In this document: one piece after another, positions 36,028 to 46,096 of the stretch
Numbering within the stretch: the first letter of the stretch is position 1
Layout of the letters: each line of letters opens with the position of its first letter
Source: Actinomycetales bacterium
GTDB taxonomy: Bacteria; Actinomycetota; Actinomycetes; S36-B12
Assembly: GCA_018970025.1 (NCBI GenBank)
Contig: JAGWXF010000001.1
Location: forward strand, 1 to 64,000
Reading direction: 5' to 3'
Length of the DNA: 64,000 nucleotides
The notes under the pieces: generated by a model
Databases searched by the model: none
Seen by the model: only the letters and a program-made list of their open reading frames with translations
What the model was told of the DNA's origin: nothing
Program-made: the position numbers and the translations under genes

Positions 36028-36094
36028 CCGATGGCACGCCACCCTCGGCGAACGCACGTGCCACTGCCGCAGGAAGCCCCGCACCGATCCGCAC

Positions 36095-38092
36095 ATGACG
36101 CAGCAGGCAGGCCCGGACACGGCCCGGGCCTTGGATACGCAAGGAGATCCCGTGGCCAGGACTGCCTTCGACGTGGTGGGCGGCGACCGGTCGGTGGTCG
36201 TGGCCCGGGTGAACGGCGAGCTGCGCGACCTCGCGACCGAGGTTCGCGAGTCGGACCACGTGGAGCCGGTTCTGATCGACAGCCCGGAGGGCCTTGCCGT
36301 CCTGCGCCACTCGTGTGCGCACGTGCTCGCCCAGGCCGTGCAGCAGGCCTTCCCGCAGGCCCGGCTCGGGATCGGGCCGCCGATCAAGGACGGCTTCTAC
36401 TACGACTTCGACGTCGAGCGGCCGTTCACGCCGGACGACCTGCGCGACCTCGAGCAGCGCATGACGGCGATCATCAAGTCCGGCCAGCGGTTCGCTCGCC
36501 GGATCGTGACCGAGCAGGAGGCCGTGGGCGAGCTCCGGGCGGAGCCGTACAAGCTGCGGCTGATCGGCAGCGCGGGCGGAGCGGAGGTCATGGAGATCGG
36601 CGGAGCCGAGCTGACGATCTATGACAATCTCGACGCAAAGACCGGGGAGCGCTGCTGGGGGGACCTGTGCCGAGGTCCGCACGTCCCCGATACCCGCTAC
36701 ATCCCGGCCAATGCGTTCGCGCTCATGCGCACGTCAGCTGCCTACTGGCTCGGGAACCAGGCCAATGAGCAGCTGCAGCGGATCTACGGCACTGCCTGGC
36801 CGACCACGGAGGGCCTGAAGGCTCACCTGACCTTCCTCGAGGAGGCCGAGCGCCGCGATCATCGACGCCTGGGCGCCGAGCTGGACCTGTTCAGCTTCCC
36901 CGAGGAGATCGGCTCGGGCCTGGCGGTCTTCCACCCCCGGGGAGGCGTGGTGCGCCGCGTCATGGAGGACTACTCCAGGAGCCGGCACGAGGCTGCCGGG
37001 TACGAGTTCGTCAACACCCCGCACATCACCAAGGCCGACCTGTTCCGCACGAGCGGGCACCTGGACTGGTATGCCGATGGCATGTACCCGCCGATGCACC
37101 TCGATGCCGAGGTCGATGAGCAGGGCAATGTCCGTCGCCAGGGCACCGATTACTACCTCAAGCCGATGAACTGCCCGATGCACAACCTCATCTTCGGCGC
37201 CCGGGGCCGTTCGTACCGGGAGCTTCCGCTTCGCCTGTTCGAGTTCGGCACCGTCTATCGCTATGAGAAGTCCGGGGTCGTCCAGGGAATGACCCGGGCT
37301 CGCGGCTTCACCCAGGACGACGCGCATATCTACTGCACGCGCGAGCAGATGGCCGATGAGCTCGACCGACTGCTGACCTTCGTGCTCAACCTGCTGCGCG
37401 ATTATGGCCTCACGGACTTCTACCTCGAGCTGTCGACGCGGGATCCTGGCAAGAGCGTGGGGTCGGACGAGGTCTGGTCCCACGCCACCCAGACCCTGCG
37501 ACAGGCAGCGGTCAAGCAGGGGCTTGAGCTGGTGCTCGACGAGGGCGGGGCCGCCTTCTACGGGCCGAAGATCTCCGTCCAGGCCAAGGACGCCATCGGC
37601 CGGACGTGGCAGATGTCGACGATCCAGCTGGACTTCAACCTGCCGGAGCTCTTCGAGCTGGAGTACCAGGGCCCGGATGGCACTCGCCACCGCCCGGTGA
37701 TGATCCATCGTGCGCTGTTCGGATCGATCGAGCGGTTCTTCGCCGTCCTGCTGGAGCACTACGCGGGTGCCTTTCCCCCGTGGCTGGCTCCAGTGCAGGT
37801 GGTGGCCATCCCGATCACTGACGCACATGTGCCCTACCTCGACGACGTGGCCAGCCGCCTGCGAGCGGCCGGCGTGCGCGTGGAGGTGGATGCGTCGGAC
37901 GATCGGATGCAGAAGAAGATCCGCAATGCGCAGCGGCAGAAGGTCCCGTACATGCTGCTGGCAGGCGATGAGGACGCCTCCGCCGGGGCTGTCTCCTTCC
38001 GATACCGCGATGGCACCCAGAAGAACGGCGTGCCGGTCGAGGAGGCCATCGCCGAGATCGTCGCGGCCATTGCCGATCGCGTGCAGGTCTGA
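36095..38092 (+). CDS. thrS: Threonyl-tRNA synthetase
   Basis: It charges tRNA-Thr and edits mis-acylated serine. The domains in order are a TGS domain (to about 80), the HxxxH editing domain ([12 protein letters not shown], with the [23 protein letters not shown] core), the class II catalytic core ([12 protein letters not shown] zinc Cys; [17 protein letters not shown] motif 2; [13 protein letters not shown] motif 3) and an anticodon-binding domain. ATG 36095 gives 665 residues and a complete TGS. GTG 36152 has a much better ribosome-binding site (AAGGAGA, seven bases) but would cut into the TGS. HIT, pgsA, patA and pimA follow as in mycobacteria. Confidence 0.95.
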   Translation: MTQQAGPDTARALDTQGDPVARTAFDVVGGDRSVVVARVNGELRDLATEVRESDHVEPVLIDSPEGLAVLRHSCAHVLAQAVQQAFPQARLGIGPPIKDGFYYDFDVERPFTPDDLRDLEQRMTAIIKSGQRFARRIVTEQEAVGELRAEPYKLRLIGSAGGAEVMEIGGAELTIYDNLDAKTGERCWGDLCRGPHVPDTRYIPANAFALMRTSAAYWLGNQANEQLQRIYGTAWPTTEGLKAHLTFLEEAERRDHRRLGAELDLFSFPEEIGSGLAVFHPRGGVVRRVMEDYSRSRHEAAGYEFVNTPHITKADLFRTSGHLDWYADGMYPPMHLDAEVDEQGNVRRQGTDYYLKPMNCPMHNLIFGARGRSYRELPLRLFEFGTVYRYEKSGVVQGMTRARGFTQDDAHIYCTREQMADELDRLLTFVLNLLRDYGLTDFYLELSTRDPGKSVGSDEVWSHATQTLRQAAVKQGLELVLDEGGAAFYGPKISVQAKDAIGRTWQMSTIQLDFNLPELFELEYQGPDGTRHRPVMIHRALFGSIERFFAVLLEHYAGAFPPWLAPVQVVAIPITDAHVPYLDDVASRLRAAGVRVEVDASDDRMQKKIRNAQRQKVPYMLLAGDEDASAGAVSFRYRDGTQKNGVPVEEAIAEIVAAIADRVQV

Positions 38093-38602
38093 ATGTCCGA
38101 CGCCTGGGACCGACTGTGGACCCCGCATCGGATGCAGTACCTGAAGGGGGAGAGCCGTCCGGCGCACACCGACGCCGGGGAGGACTGCCCGTTCTGCGTG
38201 GCGACCGAGCTGGATCCTGATGACAGCCTGGTCGTCACGCGTGGGACCTGGTCGTATGTCGTCCTCAATCGGTACCCGTACAACTCCGGCCATCTGCTGG
38301 TATGCCCCTACCGGCATGTGGCGGACTACACCGGCCTGACGGCCGACGAGGTGGCCGAGGTCGGCGCCTTGACCCAGCAGGGCATGGCAGCGCTGCGGCG
38401 GGTGTCGAATGCGCACGGATTCAACATCGGCATGAACCAGGGCTCGGTCGCGGGCGCTGGCATCGCCGGGCACCTGCATCAGCATGTCGTGCCCCGATGG
38501 GGCGGCGACACGAACTTCCTGCCGGTGATCGGCGCGACCAAGACGATCTCGCAGCTGCTCGCCGAGACCAGGGCGCTTCTGGCCGACGCTTGGGAGGCGT
38601 AG
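38093..38602 (+). CDS. HIT-family nucleotide hydrolase (AP4A phosphorylase-like)
   Basis: A 169-residue HIT protein with the catalytic motif HLHQHVVPRW. Upstream are CPFCVA (half of a zinc site) and VVLNRYPYNSGHLLVCP. It matches Rv2613c, an AP4A phosphorylase/hydrolase encoded between thrS and pgsA, so it probably removes diadenosine polyphosphates formed by aminoacyl-tRNA synthetases. It starts at the base after the thrS stop. Confidence 0.92.
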   Translation: MSDAWDRLWTPHRMQYLKGESRPAHTDAGEDCPFCVATELDPDDSLVVTRGTWSYVVLNRYPYNSGHLLVCPYRHVADYTGLTADEVAEVGALTQQGMAALRRVSNAHGFNIGMNQGSVAGAGIAGHLHQHVVPRWGGDTNFLPVIGATKTISQLLAETRALLADAWEA

Positions 38603-38604
38603 CC

Positions 38605-39075
38605 ATGGCCGGATTCCCCGGGATGGACCAGGCCCAGGCCAGGCAGGCCCTGGCCGGTGCTGGGGTGCAGGTCCTGCGAGCCCTCGATACGCAGGGCGCG
38701 GTGGATTCCTCGGTGCTGGAACTGGTGCTGGATGCAGGCTCGCGACATGTCCGCGAGGTGGTGGATGCCACGCCTCCGGCCGCGCCCTTGCGGGATCAGG
38801 GCATGGGGGCCTGGCACGTGAACGACGTCGACGAGGTGCACAGCGTGCTGGACGGAACGGGGATCATGGAGTTCTGGACCGAGCTCGGGGCCGTCGCCGT
38901 CGTGGTGGAGGGTGGCGACGTGGTGGTGATCCAGGGCGCTGAGCATCGCTACCTGCCGCTGACGCCGCAGCGATGGGCCGTCAGATTCGCAGGCCCGGCT
39001 GATGAGGAACTGACGGGCGGGACCACCGGGCGGGCGGCCACGCCCTGGCCGTCGACGCACGCAGCGTTCCACTGA
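38605..39075 (+). CDS. Cupin-like protein, acireductone dioxygenase-related fold
   Basis: A 156-residue protein. The C-terminal half reads as a cupin: NDVDEVHSVLDGTGIMEFWT (motif 1), then VEGGDVVVIQGAEHRYLPL (motif 2), resembling the acireductone dioxygenase group. Several usual metal ligands can be placed (Glu and His in EVH; His in EHRY), but one His of the classic HxH pair is missing, so activity is uncertain. The N-terminal 50 residues are helical. GGGAGG seven bases before ATG 38605 fixes the start. It is the last plus-strand gene before the inverted GTPase. Confidence 0.7.
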   Translation: MAGFPGMDQAQARQALAGAGVQVLRALDTQGAVDSSVLELVLDAGSRHVREVVDATPPAAPLRDQGMGAWHVNDVDEVHSVLDGTGIMEFWTELGAVAVVVEGGDVVVIQGAEHRYLPLTPQRWAVRFAGPADEELTGGTTGRAATPWPSTHAAFH

Positions 39076-39099
39076 CGCGATGCAGGCTCGTGGCAGGGG

Positions 39100-40479
39100 C
39101 TAGCCCCTTCGATCATCGTCGGCAGCCGAGCGGGCAGCGACGGCAGTCGGCAGGATCGGCTCCGGCATCCGCCAGGGCTCCATCAGCATGGGGGTCTCCC
39201 GGGACGACAGGGTGTCCCCGGCCCGTGCCCCCGCCAGTGGGCTGATCGAGACAATCGCGCCGGCTACCGCCTGCGGGACGGGGCGGGTCTGCGCGCCGAG
39301 CGGGGCGCCGAGCGGCCCGATGCGCACGTCCGCGTCGTGGTCGACATGCCCGGACTCCGCGCGGAAGTGGCCGCGGACGTGGACCGGCTGCTGCGGTCGA
39401 ATCGTCCCGGAGAACACCCGCACGATCGAGAACGTGCCCATGGACAGGTCGTCGGTGGTCTGTATCACCTCGGCACACACCGGACCGCCCGGATCCGCGT
39501 GCAGCGGTGCGAGGGGCTCGCCGGCGACCGTGGTCACGAGCGGCACTGCGCGATCGGCCGGCGACGGGAATCCACGAACGATCAGGTCCAGGACGAGGCT
39601 GCTGCCGATACTTGCCGGCTCGGCGGCATGTCCGAGGACTGGATGGAGGTACCCGCGGGCGACGGCTCGCTCCAGGTCGGCCATCAGGACCTGCGCATCG
39701 AGGTCCTCGCCGGAGATGAAGCGGCGTATCAGGGTCTCGTCCTCGGACTCGGTGATGATCGCCTCGATGAGGTCCGTGCGAGCGCCGGCCACCAGGGCCG
39801 CGTGCTCTGGGTCCGCATCCTGCACGTGCGGGCCATTGGCGTCCCAGTACTGAATGCGGGTCGTGAGAAGGTCGATGAACCCGGTGACCTGGCCATCGTC
39901 GGCATGGACCGGCAGATACATCGGCAGGACGCCACCGCTGCCGGTCAGCATGCGATGGCACACGGCGACGGTCTCCTCGAAGTCTGCACGATCCTTGTCG
40001 AGCTTGGTGACGACGACGGCCCGCGGCAGGCCGATGGCCTCGCACTCATCCCATAGGGTGCCGGTGGCGGCATCGATGCCGTCCACGGATGCGACGACGA
40101 ACAGGGCTGCATCCGCCGCGCGAAGCCCTGCCCGGACCTCCCCGGCAAAGTCGGCGTGGCCCGGCGTGTCGATGAGGGTGATCACCCGGTCCTCGCTGCA
40201 GAAGGACGCTACTGACAGGCCGACGGAGCGATGCTGGCGAAGTGCGGCCGGATCGTGATCGCAGGTCGTCGTTCCGTCCTCGACGCGGCCGATGCGGGGG
40301 ATCGCGCCCGCCGCGTGCAAGAGGTGCTCGATCAGGGTGGTCTTGCCCGCGCCCGCCGGGCCCACGAGCACCACGTTGCGAATCTCCGATGGGGACGATG
40401 GGGTCGGCCCCTGGCGATCGGAGCGGTGGTCGGCCGTGCGGATCCTCTCCCGAGTCCATTCGTCCGTAACGGCTAGCAT
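39100..40479 (-). CDS. EF-G-like translational GTPase, truncated after domain II
   Basis: A 459-residue protein of the elongation factor G-like (FusA2) group. G1 is VGPAGAGKTTLIEHLL, G3 is DTPGHADFAGEV and G4 is VVTKLDKD (TKLD in place of NKxD). Domain II (PLVTTVAGEPLAPLHADPGG to AGDTLSS) is complete. The ORF ends just as domain III should begin (MPEPILPTAVAAR), whereas family members have about 700 residues with domains III-V. Only 24 bp separate its stop from the next gene. ATG 40479 has TATCGT exactly six bases upstream, so it looks expressed. Confidence 0.85.
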   Translation of the reverse strand: MLAVTDEWTRERIRTADHRSDRQGPTPSSPSEIRNVVLVGPAGAGKTTLIEHLLHAAGAIPRIGRVEDGTTTCDHDPAALRQHRSVGLSVASFCSEDRVITLIDTPGHADFAGEVRAGLRAADAALFVVASVDGIDAATGTLWDECEAIGLPRAVVVTKLDKDRADFEETVAVCHRMLTGSGGVLPMYLPVHADDGQVTGFIDLLTTRIQYWDANGPHVQDADPEHAALVAGARTDLIEAIITESEDETLIRRFISGEDLDAQVLMADLERAVARGYLHPVLGHAAEPASIGSSLVLDLIVRGFPSPADRAVPLVTTVAGEPLAPLHADPGGPVCAEVIQTTDDLSMGTFSIVRVFSGTIRPQQPVHVRGHFRAESGHVDHDADVRIGPLGAPLGAQTRPVPQAVAGAIVSISPLAGARAGDTLSSRETPMLMEPWRMPEPILPTAVAARSAADDDRRG

Positions 40480-40485
40480 CTGCTC

Positions 40486-40491
40486 ACGATA
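40486..40491 (-). promoter_or_regulatory. -10 element of the EF-G-like gene (leaderless)
   Basis: TATCGT on the minus strand is followed by six bases and then ATG 40479. It shares the 47-bp divergent gap with the pgsA ribosome-binding site. Confidence 0.55.
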
Positions 40492-40526
40492 CGGCTCGGC
40501 GCGCCTGACGGTGCGACAGGAGATGC

Positions 40527-41129
40527 ATGCTCAACAACCCATCGGCCCGACGCCTGGCGAGCGGGGTGATCGACCCACCGGCCCGCCTGCTGCTCCGGCT
40601 GCGGGTGTCCCCGGATGTGGTCACCGTCATCGGGACCGTCGGCGCATCGGCTGCTGCGATTGCCTGCTTCAGTACCGGGCGATTCATCCTCGGCGTCGTC
40701 CTGATCTCGTTCTTCGCGCTGAGCGACCTGATCGACGGTGCGATGGCGCGCATGGCCGGCACCAGCGGCCCATGGGGGAACTTCCTCGATGCGACCCTGG
40801 ACCGGATCGTCGACGGCGCGATCTTCGGCTCGTTGATCGCCTGGGGGGCGATCAACGGCCAAGCGTGGGTTGCGGCGGCTGCGACGTTCGCGCTCGTGAC
40901 CGGCCAGGTGACCAGCTACGCCAAGGCGCGCGCCGAGGCGGTCGGGGCCCGGGCGAATGTCGGGATCGCCGAGCGCGCCGAGCGAACGATGGGCGTGCTC
41001 CTGGCAGTCCTGCTGACCGGGCTCGGGGTGCCCTTCGTGCTGCCCATCGCACTGTGGCTGCTCGGCCTGCTCGGCATCGTGACGATCATCCAGCGCATCG
41101 CCGTGGTGCGCAGCCAGCTGCGGTCGTGA
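40527..41129 (+). CDS. pgsA: Phosphatidylinositol phosphate synthase (CDP-alcohol phosphatidyltransferase)
   Basis: It joins CDP-diacylglycerol to inositol phosphate in the membrane, the first step of PI and PIM synthesis. The 200-residue protein has five or six TM helices and the family signature D-x2-DG-x2-AR-x8-G-x3-D-x3-D in SDLIDGAMARMAG through GNFLDATLDR. The order with patA and pimA matches Rv2612c-Rv2610c. ATG 40527 has GGAG five bases upstream. Confidence 0.93.
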   Translation: MLNNPSARRLASGVIDPPARLLLRLRVSPDVVTVIGTVGASAAAIACFSTGRFILGVVLISFFALSDLIDGAMARMAGTSGPWGNFLDATLDRIVDGAIFGSLIAWGAINGQAWVAAAATFALVTGQVTSYAKARAEAVGARANVGIAERAERTMGVLLAVLLTGLGVPFVLPIALWLLGLLGIVTIIQRIAVVRSQLRS

Positions 41130-42064
41130 GCACGCGGCCGCGGGGGCCTGTCAGCAGAGTGGCGCGGGCACAGGACGCTGCCACCGAGTGGGCCTTCAGT
41201 GCCGGCTGGCGCCTGGTCCGGCTCCTGCCCGAGCATCGGGCCCGGGAGGCCTTCCAGCAGGCAGCCGATGCGATGTGGTGGCGCGAGGGCCCGAGCGTTC
41301 AGCAGCTGCAGCGCAACCTCGCTCGGGCGCGTCCGGGACTGAGCCGGACCGAACTGCGACACCTCAGCAGGCAGGGCCTGCGCAGCTACCTGCGGTACTG
41401 GTGCGAGGCCTTCCGACTGCCGTCATGGTCGCTGGAGCGCATCAGCAGCACCTTCCACATGGACGGCCAGGAGCTCATGGACGAAGCCGTGCGCAGCGGG
41501 TCGGGAGCCATGATGGTTCCGGGCCACATGGCGAACTGGGACCACGCGGGCGCCTGGGGAGCCCTTCGCTATGGGTCAGTGGTCACCGTGGCCGAGCGGC
41601 TGCGGCCGGAAGGCCTGTTCGAGCAGTTCCTGGACTATCGACGAAGGCTCGGCATGGAGGTGCTCGGCCTCGGCGAGGCAGACGTGCTGCGCACGCTGGC
41701 GCGGCGACTGGCCGAAGGACGCGTGGTAGCACTGCTCGGCGATCGGGACATCTCGCGGAACGGCATCGAGGTCATGCTGCTCGGCCAGCCCGCCTCACTG
41801 CCCGCAGGCCCGGCACTACTGTCCATCATGACCGGCGCGCCGCTGTACCCGGTCGGGATGTGGTTCGAGGAGGAGGGCACCTTCGGTCGGGTCCTGCCGC
41901 GGGTGGAGGTGCCCGAGGGGCTCCCGCGGGCCGAGCAGGTCCAGGTGATGACCCAGCAGGTCGCGGATCGGCTCGGCGCTGCCATCGCCGAGCGGCCGGT
42001 GAGCTGGCACATGCTGCAGCCGGTGTGGCTTGCCGACCTCGACCCGGCTCGACGAGCGCGGTAG
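41126..42064 (+). CDS. patA: Phosphatidylinositol mannoside acyltransferase
   Basis: It acylates the 2-mannose of PIM on the cytoplasmic face of the membrane. The 312-residue LpxL/HtrB-type acyltransferase has the HxxxxD catalytic motif in VPGHMANWDHAGAW, then VVALLGDRDISRNGIEV and SLPAGPALLSIMTGAPLYPVG. It corresponds to Rv2611c. The GTG start overlaps the pgsA stop; the 590-residue track ORF is a frame artefact. pimA follows two bases after its stop. Confidence 0.93.
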   Translation: MSTRPRGPVSRVARAQDAATEWAFSAGWRLVRLLPEHRAREAFQQAADAMWWREGPSVQQLQRNLARARPGLSRTELRHLSRQGLRSYLRYWCEAFRLPSWSLERISSTFHMDGQELMDEAVRSGSGAMMVPGHMANWDHAGAWGALRYGSVVTVAERLRPEGLFEQFLDYRRRLGMEVLGLGEADVLRTLARRLAEGRVVALLGDRDISRNGIEVMLLGQPASLPAGPALLSIMTGAPLYPVGMWFEEEGTFGRVLPRVEVPEGLPRAEQVQVMTQQVADRLGAAIAERPVSWHMLQPVWLADLDPARRAR

Positions 42065-42066
42065 CC

Positions 42067-43227
42067 ATGCGCATCGGCCTGGTCTGTCCCTATGCATGGG
42101 ACGTCCCCGGCGGCGTGCGGAGTCATGTGTCAGACCTCGCGCTCACGCTGCAGGAGCGCGGTCACCAGGTCAGCGTGCTGGCGCCAGCCGAGGATCCTGG
42201 CGACCTGCCGGCCTGGGTGGTCGACGGCGGCCGGCCGGTGTCTGTCCCGTACAACGGCTCCGTGGCCAAGGTCACCTTCGGGCTGAAGACAACCCGGCGC
42301 GTACGCACCTGGATCCGGGACGGGGAGTTCGACGTCCTGCACGTGCATGAGCCGGTGGCGCCCGGGCTCTCCCTGATCGCTCTCTGGGCGGCGGATGGCC
42401 CCCTGGTGGGTACCTGGCACTCGTCCACGGCCCGCTCCAGGATCCTCTCGGCCGGCTACTACGTCGCCCAGACCGCGATGGAGAAGCTCAGCGGTCGGAT
42501 CGCGGTGAGCGAGGACGCTCGCCGCACCCTCGTCGCGCACGTCGGCGGCGACGCCGTGCTCATCCCGAACGGGGTTCGCGTCGCCGACTACGCGCCGTGC
42601 GGCCGGCTGCCGGGGGTGGACCCCGATCGGCCCTCGCTGCTCTTCCTCGGGCGCATCGACGAGCCGCGCAAGGGCCTGGACGTCCTGGCAGGAGCTCTCG
42701 CATCGATCACGGCGGCCGTCCCGGACCTGCAGGTGATCATCGCCGGTCCAGGCGATGCGCAGGAGCGCCTGGACCGGATGGATCCGTCGATCCGCGGCCA
42801 CGTGACCTTCCTGGGCCGGCTGTCAGACCAGGACAAGGTCCGCGCCCTTCGCTCCGTCGACCTGTACGTCGCCCCGCACACCGGCGGGGAGTCTTTCGGG
42901 ATCGTCCTGATCGAGGCGATGGCCGCCGGAACCCCGGTGCTGGCCTCCGACCTGCCGGCCTTTCGGCGCGTGCTCCTCGACGGAGCAGCTGGCGGGATGT
43001 TCGCGAACGAGGATGCGGCAGACCTGTCGAGGGAAGCGATCTCCCTGCTCACGGATCCCGCCGAGCGTGCCCGGCTGGCATCCGCCGGCACCGAACGGGT
43101 GCAGGCCTTCGACTGGGCCAGCGTGGTTGAAGATGTGCTGGCGGTGTATGAGGCGGTCACGGTGACGGGTGAGCCGGTCACCGAGGACCTTCGCGGCCAG
43201 ATCGTCGGACGACTGGCGGGCCGGTGA
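42067..43227 (+). CDS. pimA: Phosphatidylinositol alpha-mannosyltransferase PimA
   Basis: PimA transfers the first mannose from GDP-mannose to phosphatidylinositol. The 386-residue GT4 enzyme (GT-B fold) has the N-terminal GLVCPYAWDVPGGVRSHV, DVLHVHEPVAPGLS, an acceptor region near GTWHSSTARSR and the donor site FLGRIDEPRKGLDVL with HTGGESFGIVLIEAMAAGTPV (EX7E). The order and signatures match Rv2610c. The ATG start is two bases after patA. Confidence 0.95.
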   Translation: MRIGLVCPYAWDVPGGVRSHVSDLALTLQERGHQVSVLAPAEDPGDLPAWVVDGGRPVSVPYNGSVAKVTFGLKTTRRVRTWIRDGEFDVLHVHEPVAPGLSLIALWAADGPLVGTWHSSTARSRILSAGYYVAQTAMEKLSGRIAVSEDARRTLVAHVGGDAVLIPNGVRVADYAPCGRLPGVDPDRPSLLFLGRIDEPRKGLDVLAGALASITAAVPDLQVIIAGPGDAQERLDRMDPSIRGHVTFLGRLSDQDKVRALRSVDLYVAPHTGGESFGIVLIEAMAAGTPVLASDLPAFRRVLLDGAAGGMFANEDAADLSREAISLLTDPAERARLASAGTERVQAFDWASVVEDVLAVYEAVTVTGEPVTEDLRGQIVGRLAGR

Positions 43228-43234
43228 GCAGCGC

Positions 43235-43798
43235 GTGACATGGCCGTGGCTGCTTGCCGGCGGCATCCTGGTGCTTGCGCTCATCGGGCTGTACCTCAGC
43301 AGCACGGCGGGGCGCCTGGACCGCCTGCACCGGCGCATCGACACCTCCAGGCTCTCGCTGGACTCGCACCTGCTCCGTCGGTCATCCGTGGCGCTGGAGG
43401 TCGCCGCCTCAGGGGTCCTGGATCCGGCATCGAGCCTGCTCGTGGTCGATGCGGCTCATGCCGCCCGTACGGCTGTCGACGGGCCTGCGCAGGAGCGGGC
43501 CATGACGGAGTCCGTCCTGACGGCGGCCCTGGGCGCTGCGCTCGCCGACCCGGCCGACGTCCTTCAGGCGCGCACCAGCCCGGTCGGGGATGTCCTGATG
43601 GATGAGCTGGCTGCTGCTTGCATTCGGGTCGAGTTGTCCAGGCGCTTCCACAATGACGCCGTGCGGGCATGCCGGCAGCTGCGCCGCCAGCGATCCGTGC
43701 GCTGGTTCCGGCTTGCCGGCCACACGCCGCTGCCCTCGACCTGGGAGATGGACGACACGCTCCCGAGCGGCCTGCGGACGGGTCAGGGCCTAGCATGA
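43235..43798 (+). CDS. LemA-like single-TM membrane protein
   Basis: A 187-residue protein with an N-terminal TM helix (WPWLLAGGILVLALIGLYL) and a helical domain. The pattern RLDRLHRRIDTSRLSLDSHLLRR and the later SRRFHNDAVRACRQLRRQ ... TPLPSTWEMDD recall LemA proteins. A membrane protein of this type follows pimA in other actinobacteria. The function is unknown. GTG 43235 starts eight bases after pimA. Confidence 0.65.
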   Translation: MTWPWLLAGGILVLALIGLYLSSTAGRLDRLHRRIDTSRLSLDSHLLRRSSVALEVAASGVLDPASSLLVVDAAHAARTAVDGPAQERAMTESVLTAALGAALADPADVLQARTSPVGDVLMDELAAACIRVELSRRFHNDAVRACRQLRRQRSVRWFRLAGHTPLPSTWEMDDTLPSGLRTGQGLA

Positions 43799-43828
43799 GC
43801 GTCCATAGACCAAGGGGAAGAAGGAGTG

Positions 43829-44724
<896 letters not shown>

Positions 44725-44728
<4 letters not shown>

Positions 44729-45333
44729 GCGCGGCCCCGCGCATCGGGGTCCTGGCACTGCAAGGAGACGTGCGCGAGCACGTGCTGGCCCTCGAGAGCG
44801 CGGGTGCGTTCGCGGTTCGCGTCACCGATGAGCCGATGCTGGGCACGGTGGACGGACTGGTCATTCCAGGCGGGGAGTCGACCACGATGTCCAAGCTCGC
44901 CCTGCGCGACGGCCTGATGGAGCCACTCCGCGAGCGGCGGCAGGACGGCCTGCCGATGTACGGATCATGTGCCGGCATGATCATGCTCGCGGATCGCGTC
45001 CTCGATGCACGGCCCGACCAGGAGACGATCGGTGGCCTGGACATCACCGTGCGCCGCAACGCCTTCGGCCGGCAGGTCGACTCATTCGAGATCGACCTGC
45101 CCATGCCGGCGATCGGTCCGGCCGACTTTCGGGCGGTATTCATCCGGGCGCCCTGGGTGGAGGCCGTGGGGACGCAGGTGGAGGTGCTCGGAGCCCTGGC
45201 GACCGGGTCCGCCGCCGGTACTATCGTGGCCGTCCGACAGGGGAACCTGCTCGCCACGTCGTTCCATCCGGAGCTGGCCGGCGACGGACGGATCCACGAC
45301 TACTTCGTTCGGATTGTGAGGCGCCTGGCATGA
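44725..45333 (+). CDS. pdxT: Pyridoxal 5'-phosphate synthase glutaminase PdxT
   Basis: PdxT hydrolyses glutamine and channels ammonia to PdxS. The 202-residue class I amidotransferase-like protein has [27 protein letters not shown], the nucleophile in [23 protein letters not shown] and the His/Glu pair in SFHPELAGD. The GTG start overlaps pdxS, and the stop overlaps yebC in ATGA. pdxS-pdxT-yebC is also the mycobacterial order. Confidence 0.96.
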
Positions 45334-46082
45334 GCGGCCATTCCAAGTGGGCGACCACCAAGCACAAGAAGGCGGTTATCGATGCTCGCCGCGGGAAGCT
45401 CTTCGCGCGACTGATCAAGAACATTGAGGTCGCCGCGCGGCAGGGGGGCGCCGACCCTGCGGGCAATCCGACCCTGTACGACGCCATCCAGAAGGCTCGC
45501 AAGAGCTCAGTTCCGCTGGACAACATCGATCGGGCGGTGAAGCGGGGCAGCGGCGCCGAGGCCGGCGGTGCCGACTGGCAGACGATCATGTACGAGGGCT
45601 ACGGGCCGAGTGGAGTCGCGGTGCTGGTGGAGTGCCTCACGGACAACCGCAATCGGGCTGCCTCGGAGGTCCGGGTGGCCATGACCCGGAACGGCGGCTC
45701 GATGGCCGATCCGGGCTCGGTGTCGTACCTGTTCAACCGCAAGGGCGTGGTGATCGTCCCGAAATCCGCAGGACTGACCGAGGACGACCTGCTGATGATC
45801 GTGCTCGACCGGGGGGCAGAGGAGGTCAACGACCTCGGGGAGTCCTTCGAGGTCGTCTCGGAGGCCACCGACCTGGTCGGCGTTCGCAAGGCGATCCAGG
45901 ACGCCGGCTGCGACTACGAGTCCGCTGATGCGACCTTTCTGCCGAGCGTCTCGGTGCAGCTCGACGAGGAGGGTGCCAGGAAGGTCTTCAAGCTCCTCGA
46001 GGCGCTGGAGGATGCCGACGACGTGCAGAACGTCTACGCGAACTTCGACGTCAGCGATGACGTCATGGCCGCCATCGGCTAG
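45330..46082 (+). CDS. yebC: YebC/PmpR family protein
   Basis: YebC-type proteins are described as transcriptional regulators, and more recently as helpers of translation at proline stretches. The 250-residue protein has the diagnostic N-terminus [20 protein letters not shown], then [42 protein letters not shown] and the C-terminal [19 protein letters not shown]. YebC is adjacent to ruvCAB in many bacteria; here one lipid gene intervenes. ATG 45330 overlaps pdxT. Confidence 0.95.
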   Translation: MSGHSKWATTKHKKAVIDARRGKLFARLIKNIEVAARQGGADPAGNPTLYDAIQKARKSSVPLDNIDRAVKRGSGAEAGGADWQTIMYEGYGPSGVAVLVECLTDNRNRAASEVRVAMTRNGGSMADPGSVSYLFNRKGVVIVPKSAGLTEDDLLMIVLDRGAEEVNDLGESFEVVSEATDLVGVRKAIQDAGCDYESADATFLPSVSVQLDEEGARKVFKLLEALEDADDVQNVYANFDVSDDVMAAIG

Positions 46083-46096
46083 GCCCGGAGGCCGAG

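Noticed and set aside
36028-36094. T-box or other riboswitch before thrS
   Set aside because: The gap is only 67 nt, with no T-box sequence, specifier loop or terminator.
36734-38485. 583-residue minus-strand ORF
   Set aside because: It is antisense to thrS and the HIT gene, with no motif.
39098-39111. GGGGCTAGCCCC as a terminator of the EF-G-like gene
   Set aside because: The palindrome includes the stop codon, has almost no loop and lacks a T-run.
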